Position numbers and translations under genes: made by a program. From Paenibacillus xylanexedens (lineage in GTDB: Bacteria > Bacillota > Bacilli > Paenibacillales > Paenibacillaceae), in the NCBI RefSeq assembly GCF_007680605.1, contig NZ_VEIO01000001.1, positions 248,001 through 312,000 of the forward strand: a stretch of 64,000 nucleotides of DNA, in the 5' to 3' direction. The notes below the pieces were generated by a model, which worked only from the letters and a program-made list of their open reading frames with translations, was not told the DNA's origin and ran no database searches. This document shows positions 53,703-63,364 of this stretch, piece after piece; position 1 is the stretch's first letter; every line of letters begins with the position of its first letter.

Positions 53703-54887
53703 ATGGAAGATAACAAGTTGAAAATTGAAAGCCGTTTAGCTCAAATTGGGTCCATCAATGAACCCGTAACAGGTGCTGTTAACTTTCCGATCTATCAATC
53801 CACTGCGTTTCGTCACCCGAAGCTGGGGCAAAGCACGGGGTTTGATTACATCCGTACAACAAACCCAACGCGCAAAGTGTTAGAGGAAGCAGCAGCGGCT
53901 CTGGAGTCCGGTGATGCGGGTTTTGCCTGTAGCTCGGGTATGGCAGCACTGCAAACGATTTTTGCAATGTTTAGCCAAGGCGATCACCTGATTGTTTCTC
54001 TTGACCTGTATGGCGGTACATATCGCCTGTTGGAACGGATTTTGTCACGGTTTGGTGTAACTGCAAGTTATGTAGACACGAACGATCTGGAAGCATTGGA
54101 GGAGATCCGTCAGCCGAATACGAAGGCTGTATTCATCGAGACACCAACTAACCCGCTCATGATGATTACGGACATTCAAGCGGTTGCTTCCTGGGCGAAA
54201 AAACATAACCTGTTGACCATTGTAGATAATACGCTACTGACTCCATTCTTCCAGCGCCCGATTGAACTTGGCGCCGATATTATTATTCATAGTGCGACTA
54301 AATATCTGGGTGGACATAATGATGTGCTCGCTGGATTGATCATCACCAAAGGTGAGGCCTTGTCTGCCGAGATGGCGTTCCTTCATAATTCCATTGGAGC
54401 TGTGTTATCACCGAGTGATTCATATCAATTGATGAAAGGCATGAAAACGCTGGCTCTTCGCATGGAACGTCATGAATATAACGCCCTAACGATTGCGAAG
54501 TTCCTTTTGGAACATCCGGCTGTAGCTGAAGTGTTCCACCCTGGTTTGTCCGATCACCCTGGATATGAAGTTCAGCGGAAGCAGTCTTCCGGCAATACAG
54601 GCATTTTCTCGTTTAAAGTGAAGGATGCACGCTATGTTGAGCCATTGTTGCGTCATATCCAATTAATTGCATTTGCAGAAAGTCTCGGTGGTGTAGAATC
54701 ACTCATGACGTATCCTGCGGTGCAAACCCATGCGGATATTCCGCTCGAAATTCGTGACGCCGTAGGTGTGGATGATCGTCTGCTTCGGTTCTCGGTAGGC
54801 ATCGAACATGCAGAAGATTTGATCGCCGATCTGAATGATGCATTGCTGGCAGCACAGCAGGAAGTTGAAGGAGGCGTAACCTCATGA
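53703..54887 (+). CDS. metI: Cystathionine gamma-synthase / O-acylhomoserine thiolyase
   Basis: This PLP enzyme has 394 residues. The Schiff-base Lys200 lies in HSATKYLGGHNDVLAG and the PLP Asp in TIVDNTLLTPFFQRP. SSGMAAL and LYGGTYRLL are typical of the Cys/Met metabolism family. It joins O-acylhomoserine with cysteine (cystathionine) or with sulfide (homocysteine). It lies 24 bases after metA and overlaps metC by four bases, the same order as metI-metC in B. subtilis. Which sulfur donor is preferred is not visible. Confidence 0.94.
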   Translation: MEDNKLKIESRLAQIGSINEPVTGAVNFPIYQSTAFRHPKLGQSTGFDYIRTTNPTRKVLEEAAAALESGDAGFACSSGMAALQTIFAMFSQGDHLIVSLDLYGGTYRLLERILSRFGVTASYVDTNDLEALEEIRQPNTKAVFIETPTNPLMMITDIQAVASWAKKHNLLTIVDNTLLTPFFQRPIELGADIIIHSATKYLGGHNDVLAGLIITKGEALSAEMAFLHNSIGAVLSPSDSYQLMKGMKTLALRMERHEYNALTIAKFLLEHPAVAEVFHPGLSDHPGYEVQRKQSSGNTGIFSFKVKDARYVEPLLRHIQLIAFAESLGGVESLMTYPAVQTHADIPLEIRDAVGVDDRLLRFSVGIEHAEDLIADLNDALLAAQQEVEGGVTS

Positions 54888-56065
54888 GTGAATCGAGCAA
54901 CCATAAGCCCAGTAAGTCTGATCTGAAGTTTGATACCAAGCTGCTTCACTTTGGAGATGAAATTGATAAAACAACAGGTGCCTCCAGTGTACCGATTTAT
55001 CAAGCTTCGACGTTCCATCACTTTGATATCTTTAATCCGCCGCAACATGATTATAGCCGTTCAGGTAATCCGACTCGCCAGGCTCTGGAAGATTACATCG
55101 CGTTGCTTGAGGGTGGGGTACGCGGATTTGCATACTCTTCAGGGATGTCTGCAATCTCCAGTGTGTTCATGATGTTCTCCGCAGGGGATCATATGATTGT
55201 AACGGAGGATGTTTACGGGGGAACATATCGTCTGTTAACGACTATACTTAGCCGGATGCAGATTGAGACTACTTTTGTTGACATGACCGACATTGAACAA
55301 GTCAGAGCAGCAATCAAGCCTAACACGAAGGCCGTATACATGGAGACACCTTCCAATCCGACCTTGAAAATTACGGATATTGCCGCAGTGACGTCCTGGT
55401 CCAAGGAGCATGATCTGATTACCATTCTGGATAATACGTTTATGACACCGTACTATCAGCGTCCCATTGAGCTTGGCGTAGATATCGTTGTACATAGTGC
55501 TACGAAATTTCTTGGGGGTCACAGTGATGTGCTCGCCGGTCTGGCTGTTGCGCGTACAGACGAGCTGGGCAGACAACTGAAGCAGCTGCAAAATGGCCTC
55601 GGTACCGTTCTGGGAGCTCAGGAATCCTGGCTTCTGATGCGCGGTATGAAGACCCTGGGTGCGCGGATGGCTCACAGTGAACAGAGTACTGCCAAACTGG
55701 CCTCATGGCTCAAAGGTCGTCAAGATATCACAGCTGTGTACTACCCAGGACTTGAGGATCATCCGGGCCGTGAAGCGCATGAGCGTCAGTCGACAGGTTA
55801 CGGAGCCGTAGTATCGTTTGACGTAGGTTCAGGCGATCGTGCAAAAGCTGTCCTGAATCAGGTGAAACTACCTATTGTCGCTGTAAGTCTGGGAGCAGTG
55901 GAGAGCATTCTTTCATACCCAACGATGATGTCTCATGCGGCTATGCCAGCAGAGGTACGGCATGAGCGCGGGATAACGGATGGACTACTCCGCTTCTCCG
56001 TAGGGCTTGAGGATATTGATGATCTGATTGCTGATCTTGAGCAGGCGCTGCAGGCCACGCTATAA
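54884..56065 (+). CDS. metC: Cystathionine beta-lyase
   Basis: The product has 393 residues; the PLP Lys208 is in HSATKFLGGHSDVLAG. The family is the same as MetI (about 50% alike by eye), but position and sequence (YQASTFHHFDIFNPPQHDYSRSG) match MetC, which splits cystathionine to homocysteine, pyruvate and ammonia. The ATG overlaps the metI stop (ATGA). The operon ends at the terminator 56154-56181. Confidence 0.93.
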   Translation: MSESSNHKPSKSDLKFDTKLLHFGDEIDKTTGASSVPIYQASTFHHFDIFNPPQHDYSRSGNPTRQALEDYIALLEGGVRGFAYSSGMSAISSVFMMFSAGDHMIVTEDVYGGTYRLLTTILSRMQIETTFVDMTDIEQVRAAIKPNTKAVYMETPSNPTLKITDIAAVTSWSKEHDLITILDNTFMTPYYQRPIELGVDIVVHSATKFLGGHSDVLAGLAVARTDELGRQLKQLQNGLGTVLGAQESWLLMRGMKTLGARMAHSEQSTAKLASWLKGRQDITAVYYPGLEDHPGREAHERQSTGYGAVVSFDVGSGDRAKAVLNQVKLPIVAVSLGAVESILSYPTMMSHAAMPAEVRHERGITDGLLRFSVGLEDIDDLIADLEQALQATL

Positions 56066-56153
56066 GTTTGAACTATTAGATAGGTGCAGGGTAAAATCGG
56101 ATGCAGCTACCATTCAAACGGTTTTCATATGTCAAAATTTTAACTTATTTTAT

Positions 56154-56181
56154 AAGCACCTTTTCATAAGGTGCTTTTTTT
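56154..56181 (+). terminator. Terminator after metC
   Basis: AAGCACCTT-TTCAT-AAGGTGCTT is followed by TTTTT. Confidence 0.92.
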
Positions 56182-56309
56182 CACATGTAACCTGTGTTAC
56201 GATATGAGGAGTACCAGAAATGCGATGTTACAGCCACGACTTGCTTTTTGCCAACAAGCCGGGAGGGATCGTCGTATTATTTTCTCTTTACGAGGGAGGC
56301 TTTTTTACG

Positions 56310-57446
56310 ATGAGTACGGTAGACCGTATCTTAGATAAAGCCCTTCGGGGCGAACGTTTAGACTTGGAAGACACGATTCAGTTATTTGAGTCTGACGAAG
56401 TGGACAAAATCGGGGCAGCTGCCAATGTAATCATGAAACGTATGCACCCTGAACCATACAGAACATTTGTCATTGGGCGTAACGTCAATTACACGAATGT
56501 GTGCGACGTATACTGCCGTTTTTGTGCTTTTTACCGCAGACCTGGCTCAGAAGAAGGTTATGTGCTGCCAGATGAAGTGATTTTCCAGAAAATCAAGGAA
56601 ACCGAAGATGTCGACGGAACCGAGATTCTGATGCAAGGTGGAACGAATCCAAATCTGCCTTTCAGCTATTATACGGACTTGTTGAAAGCGATCAAGGAAC
56701 GTTTCCCGAATATTACGATGCACTCCTTCTCACCAGCCGAGATTATGAAAATGGTTGAAGTATCCGATGGTCTTACGCTCGAAGAGGTGGTACGTGCCAT
56801 TCACGAGGCTGGTCTGGACTCCTTGCCAGGAGGCGGAGCCGAGATTCTTGATGACCGTACACGCCGTAAAATCAGCCGTCTGAAAGGTTCATGGCGCGAC
56901 TGGATGGATGTGATGCAGACTGCTCACCGAATCGGTATGAATACTACAGCTACAATGGTTATTGGTCTGGGTGAATCCATGGAAGAGCGTGCGCTTCATC
57001 TGATGCGTGTACGTGAAGCGCAGGATGAGTGCATTGCGAATAAGTATGATTCTGAAGGCTTCCTCGCTTTTATTCCGTGGACATTCCAGCCGGACAATAC
57101 GAACCTTAAGCTGGAGCGTCAAACTCCACAGGAGTACCTGAAAACAGTAGCGATTAGCCGTCTGGTGTTGGATAATATTAAAAACATCCAATCTTCTTGG
57201 GTCACAATGGGACCTGAAATCGGTAAGAAATCGCTCGAATTCGGCTGTAATGACTTCGGTAGCACGATGATAGAAGAGAATGTTGTATCCTCTGCCGGCG
57301 CGACCTACAAAGTGAACATTGAATCCATTCTTCGTTTGATTCGGGAGTCTGGTTATATTCCGGCACAGCGCAACACCCGTTATGAAATTCTGCGTATGTT
57401 TGATGAAGAAAGCATTGTGCCTAAAGATTTCGTAATGCAGAACTAA
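56310..57446 (+). CDS. mqnC: Cyclic dehypoxanthinyl futalosine synthase
   Basis: This radical-SAM enzyme closes the second ring of dehypoxanthinyl futalosine, a step in the futalosine route to menaquinone. It has 378 residues from the ATG at 56310 (GAGGGAGG before it); the frame extends upstream without a ribosome site. The CX3CX2C cluster is C65, C69, C72 (VCDVYCRFCAF). The conserved ILMQGGTNPNLPF and SLPGGGAEILDD segments fit MqnC rather than CofH or ThiH. No other mqn gene is in the window. It is monocistronic, with a terminator at 57523. Confidence 0.9.
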   Translation: MSTVDRILDKALRGERLDLEDTIQLFESDEVDKIGAAANVIMKRMHPEPYRTFVIGRNVNYTNVCDVYCRFCAFYRRPGSEEGYVLPDEVIFQKIKETEDVDGTEILMQGGTNPNLPFSYYTDLLKAIKERFPNITMHSFSPAEIMKMVEVSDGLTLEEVVRAIHEAGLDSLPGGGAEILDDRTRRKISRLKGSWRDWMDVMQTAHRIGMNTTATMVIGLGESMEERALHLMRVREAQDECIANKYDSEGFLAFIPWTFQPDNTNLKLERQTPQEYLKTVAISRLVLDNIKNIQSSWVTMGPEIGKKSLEFGCNDFGSTMIEENVVSSAGATYKVNIESILRLIRESGYIPAQRNTRYEILRMFDEESIVPKDFVMQN

Positions 57447-57522
57447 TATCTACATTTGTAGCACTATAGTTTTTAATTTGTGACACATCATGTGAAGTAA
57501 ATATGAACCCGTTCCGTGTCAT

Positions 57523-57558
57523 GGTGCCAAAGCAGTTAAACTTGCTTTGGCACTTTTC
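57523..57558 (+). terminator. Terminator after mqnC
   Basis: GTGCCAAAGCA pairs with TGCTTTGGCAC, followed by TTTTCG. The 307-base gap to 57753 otherwise holds no gene. Confidence 0.82.
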
Positions 57559-57753
57559 GTTATGCGCACCTGATTCGGATGCAGTTCTCCTTCTTCGATG
57601 TCTACCGTAGTTCAGGCATCTGGTAACCTTTTACAAGGAATCGAGATCATTAAACAGTACATATTACGCATTTGACGATATGTTATATAGATTTTTAACT
57701 GTTACAATGGAGGGACAGTTGTGTAGTCCAAACCTGCTGGGAGGAACGAATCG

Positions 57754-58686
57754 ATGAAAACAAGAAAATTGGGAAAGACAGCAATAGACGTACCTATTCT
57801 GAGCTTTGGCGCATCATCACTGGGCTCTGTATTTCGTGATATTGACCGGGACGAAGGTATTCGCACCGTTCATGCAGCGGTGGATGCAGGCATGAATTAT
57901 ATAGACGTGTCGCCGTACTACGGTTTAACCAAGGCGGAGACGGTACTCGGTGAAGCAATCCGCAGTTTGCCGCGTAACTCTTATACGTTGTCGACCAAAG
58001 CTGGACGTTATGGTGAGAACGAGTTTGATTTTTCTCGTAAGCGTATTCTGGATAGTGTACAAGAAAGTCTGGCAAGGCTGCATACGGACTATCTTGATAT
58101 TTTATTTTTGCATGATATCGAGTTTGTGGCTCCCGAGATTATCATAGAAGAAGCTTTTCCAACATTGTTAAATCTGAAAGAGCAGGGCGTGATTCGTAAC
58201 GCCGGAATCTGTGGTTTGCCGTTGCCTTTATTCGAAAAAATGTTGCCGCAACTTGATGCGGACGCCATTATCTCCTATTGTCATTATGCTCTGAATGATA
58301 CGTCATTGTTATCACTACTGCCGTTACTCGAGGAAAAAGGGGTTGGACTTGTAAACGCTTCCCCGCTTTCGATGGGATTGCTTAGCACACGCGGAACACC
58401 GGCTTGGCATCCAGCGGGTGAACGGGTAAAAGAGCTTTGTTTGAAAGCAGCCCGGTTCTGCGAGGAACAAGGCAGTAATATCGCCAAGTTGGCGGTACAA
58501 TTTTCTACAGCAAATGAACAGATCCCAACAACTCTCGTAAGTAGTGCAAGCCAGCAAAACATTGTCAACAATGCGGCCTGGGTTGAAGAGCCTATGGATA
58601 AGCAGCTACTGGAAGAGGTATTACGTATTCTGGCTCCATTAAACAATGAAACTTGGCACAGTGGTCGTGCTGAATATAACGGGTAG
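57754..58686 (+). CDS. Aldo/keto reductase (L-galactose dehydrogenase-like)
   Basis: The product has 310 residues. The active-site Asp/Tyr lie in NYIDVSPYYGLTKAET (about 49-64), the Lys in LSTKAGRYGENEFDFS and the His in LDILFLHDIEF. GRYG and FDFS following the Lys are typical of L-galactose/D-arabinose dehydrogenase-type AKRs. It is 38 bases upstream of a zinc alcohol dehydrogenase, probably one operon for oxidising a sugar or polyol. The natural substrate is unknown. GGGAGGAACG precedes the ATG. Confidence 0.87.
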   Translation: MKTRKLGKTAIDVPILSFGASSLGSVFRDIDRDEGIRTVHAAVDAGMNYIDVSPYYGLTKAETVLGEAIRSLPRNSYTLSTKAGRYGENEFDFSRKRILDSVQESLARLHTDYLDILFLHDIEFVAPEIIIEEAFPTLLNLKEQGVIRNAGICGLPLPLFEKMLPQLDADAIISYCHYALNDTSLLSLLPLLEEKGVGLVNASPLSMGLLSTRGTPAWHPAGERVKELCLKAARFCEEQGSNIAKLAVQFSTANEQIPTTLVSSASQQNIVNNAAWVEEPMDKQLLEEVLRILAPLNNETWHSGRAEYNG

Positions 58687-58724
58687 TTAAAAATATCGTC
58701 GAATGGATCTGAGGGGGAACAGTG

Positions 58725-59738
58725 ATGAGAGCTATCGTATGTGAAGAAATTGATCGTTTGGTGCTGAAGGAATTGCCTCAGCCCGAAAGAGGTGAGGGAG
58801 AAGCACTGGTGGCTATTCAGCGAATTGGTATCTGTGGTACAGATTTGCATGCGTATAAAGGTAACCAGCCTTTTTTTACGTATCCTCGTATACTTGGTCA
58901 TGAACTTGCAGGCATCATTGAAGAGATTGGCCCGAATGAGGCTGGTTTGCAGCCAGGGGACCAGGTAAGCATTATTCCTTATCTGCATTGTGGACATTGC
59001 ATTGCTTGCCGCTCAGGCAAAACAAACTGTTGTGCATCGATGCAAGTGATGGGCGTACATGTGGACGGTGGCATGAGAGAACGGATTACAGTGCCTGTCT
59101 CCCATCTGCTTAGAGCAGAGGGGTTGACATTAGATGAGACAGCTATGGTTGAACCGCTTAGCATTGGGGCTCATGCTGTGCGCAGAGCTGCACTTCAACC
59201 AGGAGAGCGTGTCGTTGTTATTGGAGCCGGACCTATCGGGCTGGGAGTCATGGCCTTTGCCAAACAAGCAGGTGCATATGTCATTGCGGTGGATCGTAAT
59301 CTGGACAGGCTGGAATTGAGCCGAACCTGGGCCGGGGTGGATGAGATCGTGCAGGCGGATGAACAGGCTCTGCAGCGAGTATCCGAGATTACTGGCGGTG
59401 ATTATGCCACTGCTGTATTTGATGCGACAGGTAACGTACATTCCATGAATGGGGCGCTACCTTATGTGGCTCACGGTGGACAGTTGATTTTTGTTGGACT
59501 GGTGAAAGCCGATATTACGTTCCATGACCCGGAATTTCATAAGCGTGAGATGAGTATGCTGGGTAGCCGGAATGCAACACGCGAGGATTTTGAGCAGGTG
59601 TTATCGACGTTGCGTGACAAAAAATTAACGATGGATGGTTATATCACACATCGAGCGCCTTTTGATGAGTTGCCAACCGCAATGGATACTTGGCTGTTAC
59701 CCGAATCACAAGTGGTAAAAGCAATCGTAGAATTATAA
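58725..59738 (+). CDS. Zinc-type alcohol dehydrogenase (threonine/sorbitol-DH like)
   Basis: The product has 337 residues. The ATG at 58725 follows GAGGGGGAAC. The catalytic zinc ligands are in GICGTDLHAYKG and LGHELAGIIEEIG, with structural-zinc Cys residues in YLHCGHCIACRSGKTNCC. The NAD fold has VVVIGAGPIGLGVMAF (about 162-177). It belongs to the medium-chain group of L-threonine, L-idonate and galactitol-phosphate dehydrogenases. With the upstream AKR it likely forms a short sugar-acid pathway. A large terminator follows. Confidence 0.9.
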   Translation: MRAIVCEEIDRLVLKELPQPERGEGEALVAIQRIGICGTDLHAYKGNQPFFTYPRILGHELAGIIEEIGPNEAGLQPGDQVSIIPYLHCGHCIACRSGKTNCCASMQVMGVHVDGGMRERITVPVSHLLRAEGLTLDETAMVEPLSIGAHAVRRAALQPGERVVVIGAGPIGLGVMAFAKQAGAYVIAVDRNLDRLELSRTWAGVDEIVQADEQALQRVSEITGGDYATAVFDATGNVHSMNGALPYVAHGGQLIFVGLVKADITFHDPEFHKREMSMLGSRNATREDFEQVLSTLRDKKLTMDGYITHRAPFDELPTAMDTWLLPESQVVKAIVEL

Positions 59739-59765
59739 TTTTCACAATTAAAAGGTTTGTACGAA

Positions 59766-59835
59766 GAAACGCTCTCTTCCCGGTAAATGAGCAATGGGGA
59801 ACGATCCATTGGTTCATGGGAAGAGAGCGTTTTGT
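59766..59835. terminator. Large bidirectional terminator between the ADH and YitT genes
   Basis: AAACGCTCTCTTCCC pairs with GGGAAGAGAGCGTTT, with an inner AATG...CATT part, and A and T runs on both sides. Confidence 0.88.
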
Positions 59836-59860
59836 TATATCGTTATTTTCGCTAGCTATT

Positions 59861-60766
59861 TCATTTTTCTGGATTCGAGATAATACCTGCATGAGGGTCA
59901 ATGTGCCGAACAATGGATTTTAACCAGATCATCTCCAGGAAATGGACTTCGTAATAAAGTGTTCCTGGAATCTGTTTGATCCAGACCTCCGCGCCAGCGA
60001 TCGGGGAAGACTCCAGTGTTGCATCCAGCTTGCCAGGTTCCCTGCGCAGGCGGTTTCGTACAGCTTTTTCAACTTGAGCACGTTGCGTGGTCAGAATGCA
60101 TATTTTGCGTTTGGGGGAGAATCCCCGGAATGCAAGGTACACCATTTCATAGGCAATCAGATAAGCAATGATAGAATACATGGCCTGATCCCAGCCAAAA
60201 ACAACACCAGCAGCTGTCAATATGATCAAGTTAAGCAGCATGATTATTTTTTCGATAAGCATCCGTTTCCCGCTAAACACACGTTCAGGTGGCCTAGAAG
60301 ACGGATCACCGATTTCCAGCGTATCCAGTGTCCCACCATACCGAACAACAAGCCCGATTCCGAGCCCCAGGCATAACCCGCCAAACATGGCAGCAGCCAA
60401 GGGATGCTCGACGAGCGGAGGCATGGGATGTAGTACAATGGCACCGATCGAAAAGACAACCAAACCCAGAACGGTTACAAGTACAAACTTTTTCTTCACG
60501 ATCCTGTAGGATAGAAATATAAACGGAACATTGAATAAAAACAGGAACAAGCCGATTCGTAGCTCCGTCCAGTGTGCGAACAGAGAAGAGATCCCTGTTA
60601 TGCCACCAATAATAATTTTATTGGGGTGCAGAAACAACTCAAGTCCCACGGAGGCCAGTATTCCGCCAATGATGACCAGAAACAGATTCAGCCAGCGGCG
60701 GGATGGCGATATGCTACTCTTCGTAGTACGTGGCACCGGATTAGCCGATATCAGAGGTGTTTTCAC
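59861..60766 (-). CDS. YitT family membrane protein
   Basis: The product has 301 residues. The GTG at 60766 is 8 bases after AAGGAGG; an ATG one base upstream is out of frame. Five membrane helices (about 25-185) include the YitT motif GLELFLHPNKIIIGGITGIS and an RYGGTLDTLEIG loop. The C-terminal cytoplasmic DUF2179 domain (about 210-300, KRKICILTTQRAQVEKAVRN) ends the protein. Function in bacilli is unknown. An insertion of about ten residues (PSSRPPERVFSGKR) sits in the loop after GGTLDTLEIGD. Confidence 0.88.
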   Translation of the reverse strand: MKTPLISANPVPRTTKSSISPSRRWLNLFLVIIGGILASVGLELFLHPNKIIIGGITGISSLFAHWTELRIGLFLFLFNVPFIFLSYRIVKKKFVLVTVLGLVVFSIGAIVLHPMPPLVEHPLAAAMFGGLCLGLGIGLVVRYGGTLDTLEIGDPSSRPPERVFSGKRMLIEKIIMLLNLIILTAAGVVFGWDQAMYSIIAYLIAYEMVYLAFRGFSPKRKICILTTQRAQVEKAVRNRLRREPGKLDATLESSPIAGAEVWIKQIPGTLYYEVHFLEMIWLKSIVRHIDPHAGIISNPEK

Positions 60767-60887
60767 ATGTCCATCCTCCTTCAGTGCGGCTTCGAGCCAT
60801 TCTCCCTGGGTTCTTCACAGAAAGGTCAGCATGTAGCCGCTCAGTTGCTTAATACAAACCTAGGTCTGCTCTGCACAGACATGTTAC

Positions 60888-62126
60888 TTAGCCTTCTTTC
60901 TGCAGAACTTTAGGCTCCTCTTTTTTCTTGCGAGGATCTTTGAACTTGAATATTTTATCCAAAATACGGAATACGTGTTTGGACTCTTTGGTTAACAGTG
61001 GCCCCAGAATAGCTAGGATTAATACATACAGCGCTGCAAATGGTTGAAGCAATGGTAATAATCCGCCGGCTTTACCCATATTGGCCATAATAATGGAGAA
61101 CTCACCACGAGATACAATGGTTAATCCGATATTAGCAGATGCTTTTGGTGAAAGCCCTGCACTTCGTCCAGCCAGCATACCTGCGAGGAAGTTACCAAAC
61201 AGTGTAATCACTACAGCAATCAAAGCGAGCCAAACGGCTTCACCGCCAAGGGACAATGGATCAATAGATAGTCCGAAGCTGAAGAAAAAGATAGCTCCAA
61301 AGAAATCTCGGAACGGCAGAATCAGATGTTCGATACGTTTAGCATGCTCCGTTTCCGCAAGCACAAGACCAACGAGCAACGCACCGATGGCTTCAGCAAC
61401 ATGGATCGTTTCCGAGAAACCAGCGACAAGGAACAATGCCCCGAAAACAACAAGTGAGAATAATTCGTTGGAACGAATTTTCAGCAATTTATTCAGTAGC
61501 GGTGTAGCTTTGCGTCCGATGATGATAACGATCAGCATGAAGCCCAGAGCAATCAGAGCGGACATGATTACGCCTCCGATGGAGGATGAATCACTGAGCA
61601 CAAGTCCGGACAGGATGGAAATATAAACGGCGAGGAATACGTCCTCAAACATAATGATACCCAGAATCATCTCGGTCTCCGGATTGGCTGTTCGTTTCAG
61701 ATCAACGAGCACCTTGGCTACAATGGCACTAGACGAGATCGTTGTTATACCTGCAATGATGAGTGCCTCAGCTGCCGGGAAACCGGAGGCAAAACCGAAT
61801 ACTAATCCGAGTGTGAAGTTAATCCCGATATAGATCGAGCCCCCCACAACGATAGAGCGACCCGATTTGACTAAACGACCTACAGAAAACTCCAGTCCCA
61901 GATAGAACAACAGGAACAAAATACCGATCCGACCCATAAAGTCGATGAAAGGCTGACTTTCAATAAATCGGAAGTCCAAATGCCAGATTTGCATGGCATG
62001 TGGCCCCACAGCCATTCCGATCAAAATGTAGAACGGAACAACCGAAAATCTCAGTTTTGCGGATAAAAGGCCGGCTGCTGCAATGAGCACCAGCGCCAGA
62101 CCTACTTCAAAAATCAAATGATCCAT
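60888..62126 (-). CDS. khtU: K+/H+ antiporter, CPA2 type (KhtU-like)
   Basis: The product has 412 residues with about 12 membrane helices. The CPA2 fold (KefB/GerN/YjbQ group) shows IGILFLLFYLGLEFSVGRL, LIIAGITTISSSAIVAKVL (unwound helix region with conserved Ser/Ala) and GEFSIIMANMGKAGGLLPLL. No RCK domain is fused. The regulatory RCK-C protein is encoded four bases upstream, as in the B. subtilis KhtTU system (YhaTU), where KhtT binds c-di-AMP and pH controls efflux of K+. Assignment is by synteny and family. Confidence 0.85.
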   Translation of the reverse strand: MDHLIFEVGLALVLIAAAGLLSAKLRFSVVPFYILIGMAVGPHAMQIWHLDFRFIESQPFIDFMGRIGILFLLFYLGLEFSVGRLVKSGRSIVVGGSIYIGINFTLGLVFGFASGFPAAEALIIAGITTISSSAIVAKVLVDLKRTANPETEMILGIIMFEDVFLAVYISILSGLVLSDSSSIGGVIMSALIALGFMLIVIIIGRKATPLLNKLLKIRSNELFSLVVFGALFLVAGFSETIHVAEAIGALLVGLVLAETEHAKRIEHLILPFRDFFGAIFFFSFGLSIDPLSLGGEAVWLALIAVVITLFGNFLAGMLAGRSAGLSPKASANIGLTIVSRGEFSIIMANMGKAGGLLPLLQPFAALYVLILAILGPLLTKESKHVFRILDKIFKFKDPRKKKEEPKVLQKEG

Positions 62127-62130
62127 CGAG

Positions 62131-62625
62131 TTACCCCCTTCCCGTCAGGAGGAGGGACTTGAAAAGCTTCTGCTGGTTGCGTTCGCCAACGGCGACTACC
62201 GTAGATTCTGCGCTAATCACAACCTCCGGACCTGGGCTGATGTGTTTTTTATGATTTTTCTCCACAACGGCAATGACCGTTGCGCCAGAGTTTTGACGTA
62301 CATTCAGTTCACCAATGGATTTGCCAATGCATCCGAATGAAGCTTCGATTTTGTACCATTCGATAATCAGATCGTCAAAGGTGACTTCAATATTTTCAAG
62401 TTGCTTCGGTTTGTACGTTAATCCGCCAACGATGGCAGCAATCTGTCTTGCCTCATTGTCGTCAAGGGTGATCATAGAGATGCTTTGATCCGGGTCATCA
62501 TATTCAAAATGATACATTTCACGGCGTCCATCATCGTGAATAATAATGACGATTTTATCACCGCTGCTCGTTTCGATTTGAAATTTTTTGCCGATTCCCG
62601 GCAAGTCTGTTTCGCGTACATCCAT
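62131..62625 (-). CDS. khtT: K+/H+ antiporter regulatory subunit (KhtT-like, RCK-C)
   Basis: The product has 164 residues. An N-terminal regulatory part (1-75, [20 protein letters not shown]) precedes a TrkA-C/RCK-C domain (about 82-164, [20 protein letters not shown] to [12 protein letters not shown]). AGGAGGCAT before the ATG is a strong site. It is translated just before khtU and would gate it; KhtT binds c-di-AMP in B. subtilis. Two copies of AAATAAAGTTCAA lie 170-210 bases upstream of the start. Confidence 0.86.
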   Translation of the reverse strand: MDVRETDLPGIGKKFQIETSSGDKIVIIIHDDGRREMYHFEYDDPDQSISMITLDDNEARQIAAIVGGLTYKPKQLENIEVTFDDLIIEWYKIEASFGCIGKSIGELNVRQNSGATVIAVVEKNHKKHISPGPEVVISAESTVVAVGERNQQKLFKSLLLTGRG

Positions 62626-62793
62626 GGATAGTATGCCTCCTTAGTAATTGAGGCTGGCCATAGAAGGAAGGCTTTTTCTTCCCGTAATCAGTTCGTCTGC
62701 TGCTCAGGCGGAACATCAAATGGTGCGGGGAAACAGAGCCAGTAATTCCTGACACAGCCGAATATATGATGTGTAATCAAGATCAGTTTTGTG

Positions 62794-62834
62794 AAATAAA
62801 GTTCAACAAATAAACGATCACAAATAAAGTTCAA
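62794..62834. repeat. 13-bp direct repeat upstream of khtT
   Basis: AAATAAAGTTCAA occurs at 62794-62806 and 62822-62834, 28 bases apart. The gap 62626-62962 holds no gene that I can see. The repeat could be an operator in the khtT promoter region. Confidence 0.6.
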
Positions 62835-62962
62835 ACCAGATGTTTCAAAAGTAACGTTTACATAATGGGTTATAAGTTATGCATGAGAACACCGTCTATA
62901 GCGAAGAGGTGACTCCATGCTCTGGCAACCTGACGAATACGGCAAACAGGCTCTTTACGAGC

Positions 62963-63364
62963 TCAGGCGTATCTCGGTGCCATTGGGGAGAGGGATAAAT
63001 ACATACTGGTGTATTTAATTGGCAACAGAAATAATCTGCGCTTGAACAGACAATACCACGGTTTAAAAGACAGACCTGCTGTAGGAATTCGCAGCACGAT
63101 TAATAATGCGAGGACAAGAAATACAGGCTTGGTTTGCTTAACTGCAGCCAGCTTAGACATCACTTGCGGATTTTTGCGAATGACAGGTTTCTGCTGAGAC
63201 TCGGGTATTTGAGAGAGTACTTCAAGCCCTTCTTTATTCGAAGTGGCATCGACGGATACACCAACGGCAGACTCTGTCTGCATTGGAATCGGGAAGCACA
63301 GCGCCTGAAAGACGCATAAAATGATGATAATCATGTGATGGAGCAGTCTAGGATGTTGTCTCAT
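62963..63364 (-). CDS. Small hydrophobic exported protein
   Basis: The product has 133 residues. The ATG at 63364 (MRQHPRLLHHMIIII) follows GAAGGGGGGAAGC. A signal-like segment (MIIIILCVFQALCFPIPMQ) is followed by a polar part and a second membrane segment (PVFLVLALLIVLRIPTAGL, about 86-104). The C-terminus is basic. I do not recognise it and it is not KhtS. It lies upstream of khtT on the same strand, but separated by 337 bases. Confidence 0.55.
   Translation of the reverse strand: MRQHPRLLHHMIIIILCVFQALCFPIPMQTESAVGVSVDATSNKEGLEVLSQIPESQQKPVIRKNPQVMSKLAAVKQTKPVFLVLALLIVLRIPTAGLSFKPWYCLFKRRLFLLPIKYTSMYLSLSPMAPRYA

Noticed and set aside
62880-62990. Possible riboswitch-like paired region upstream of khtT (c-di-AMP type considered)
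   Set aside because: The conserved ydaO-type blocks are missing and part of the stretch overlaps a coding frame.
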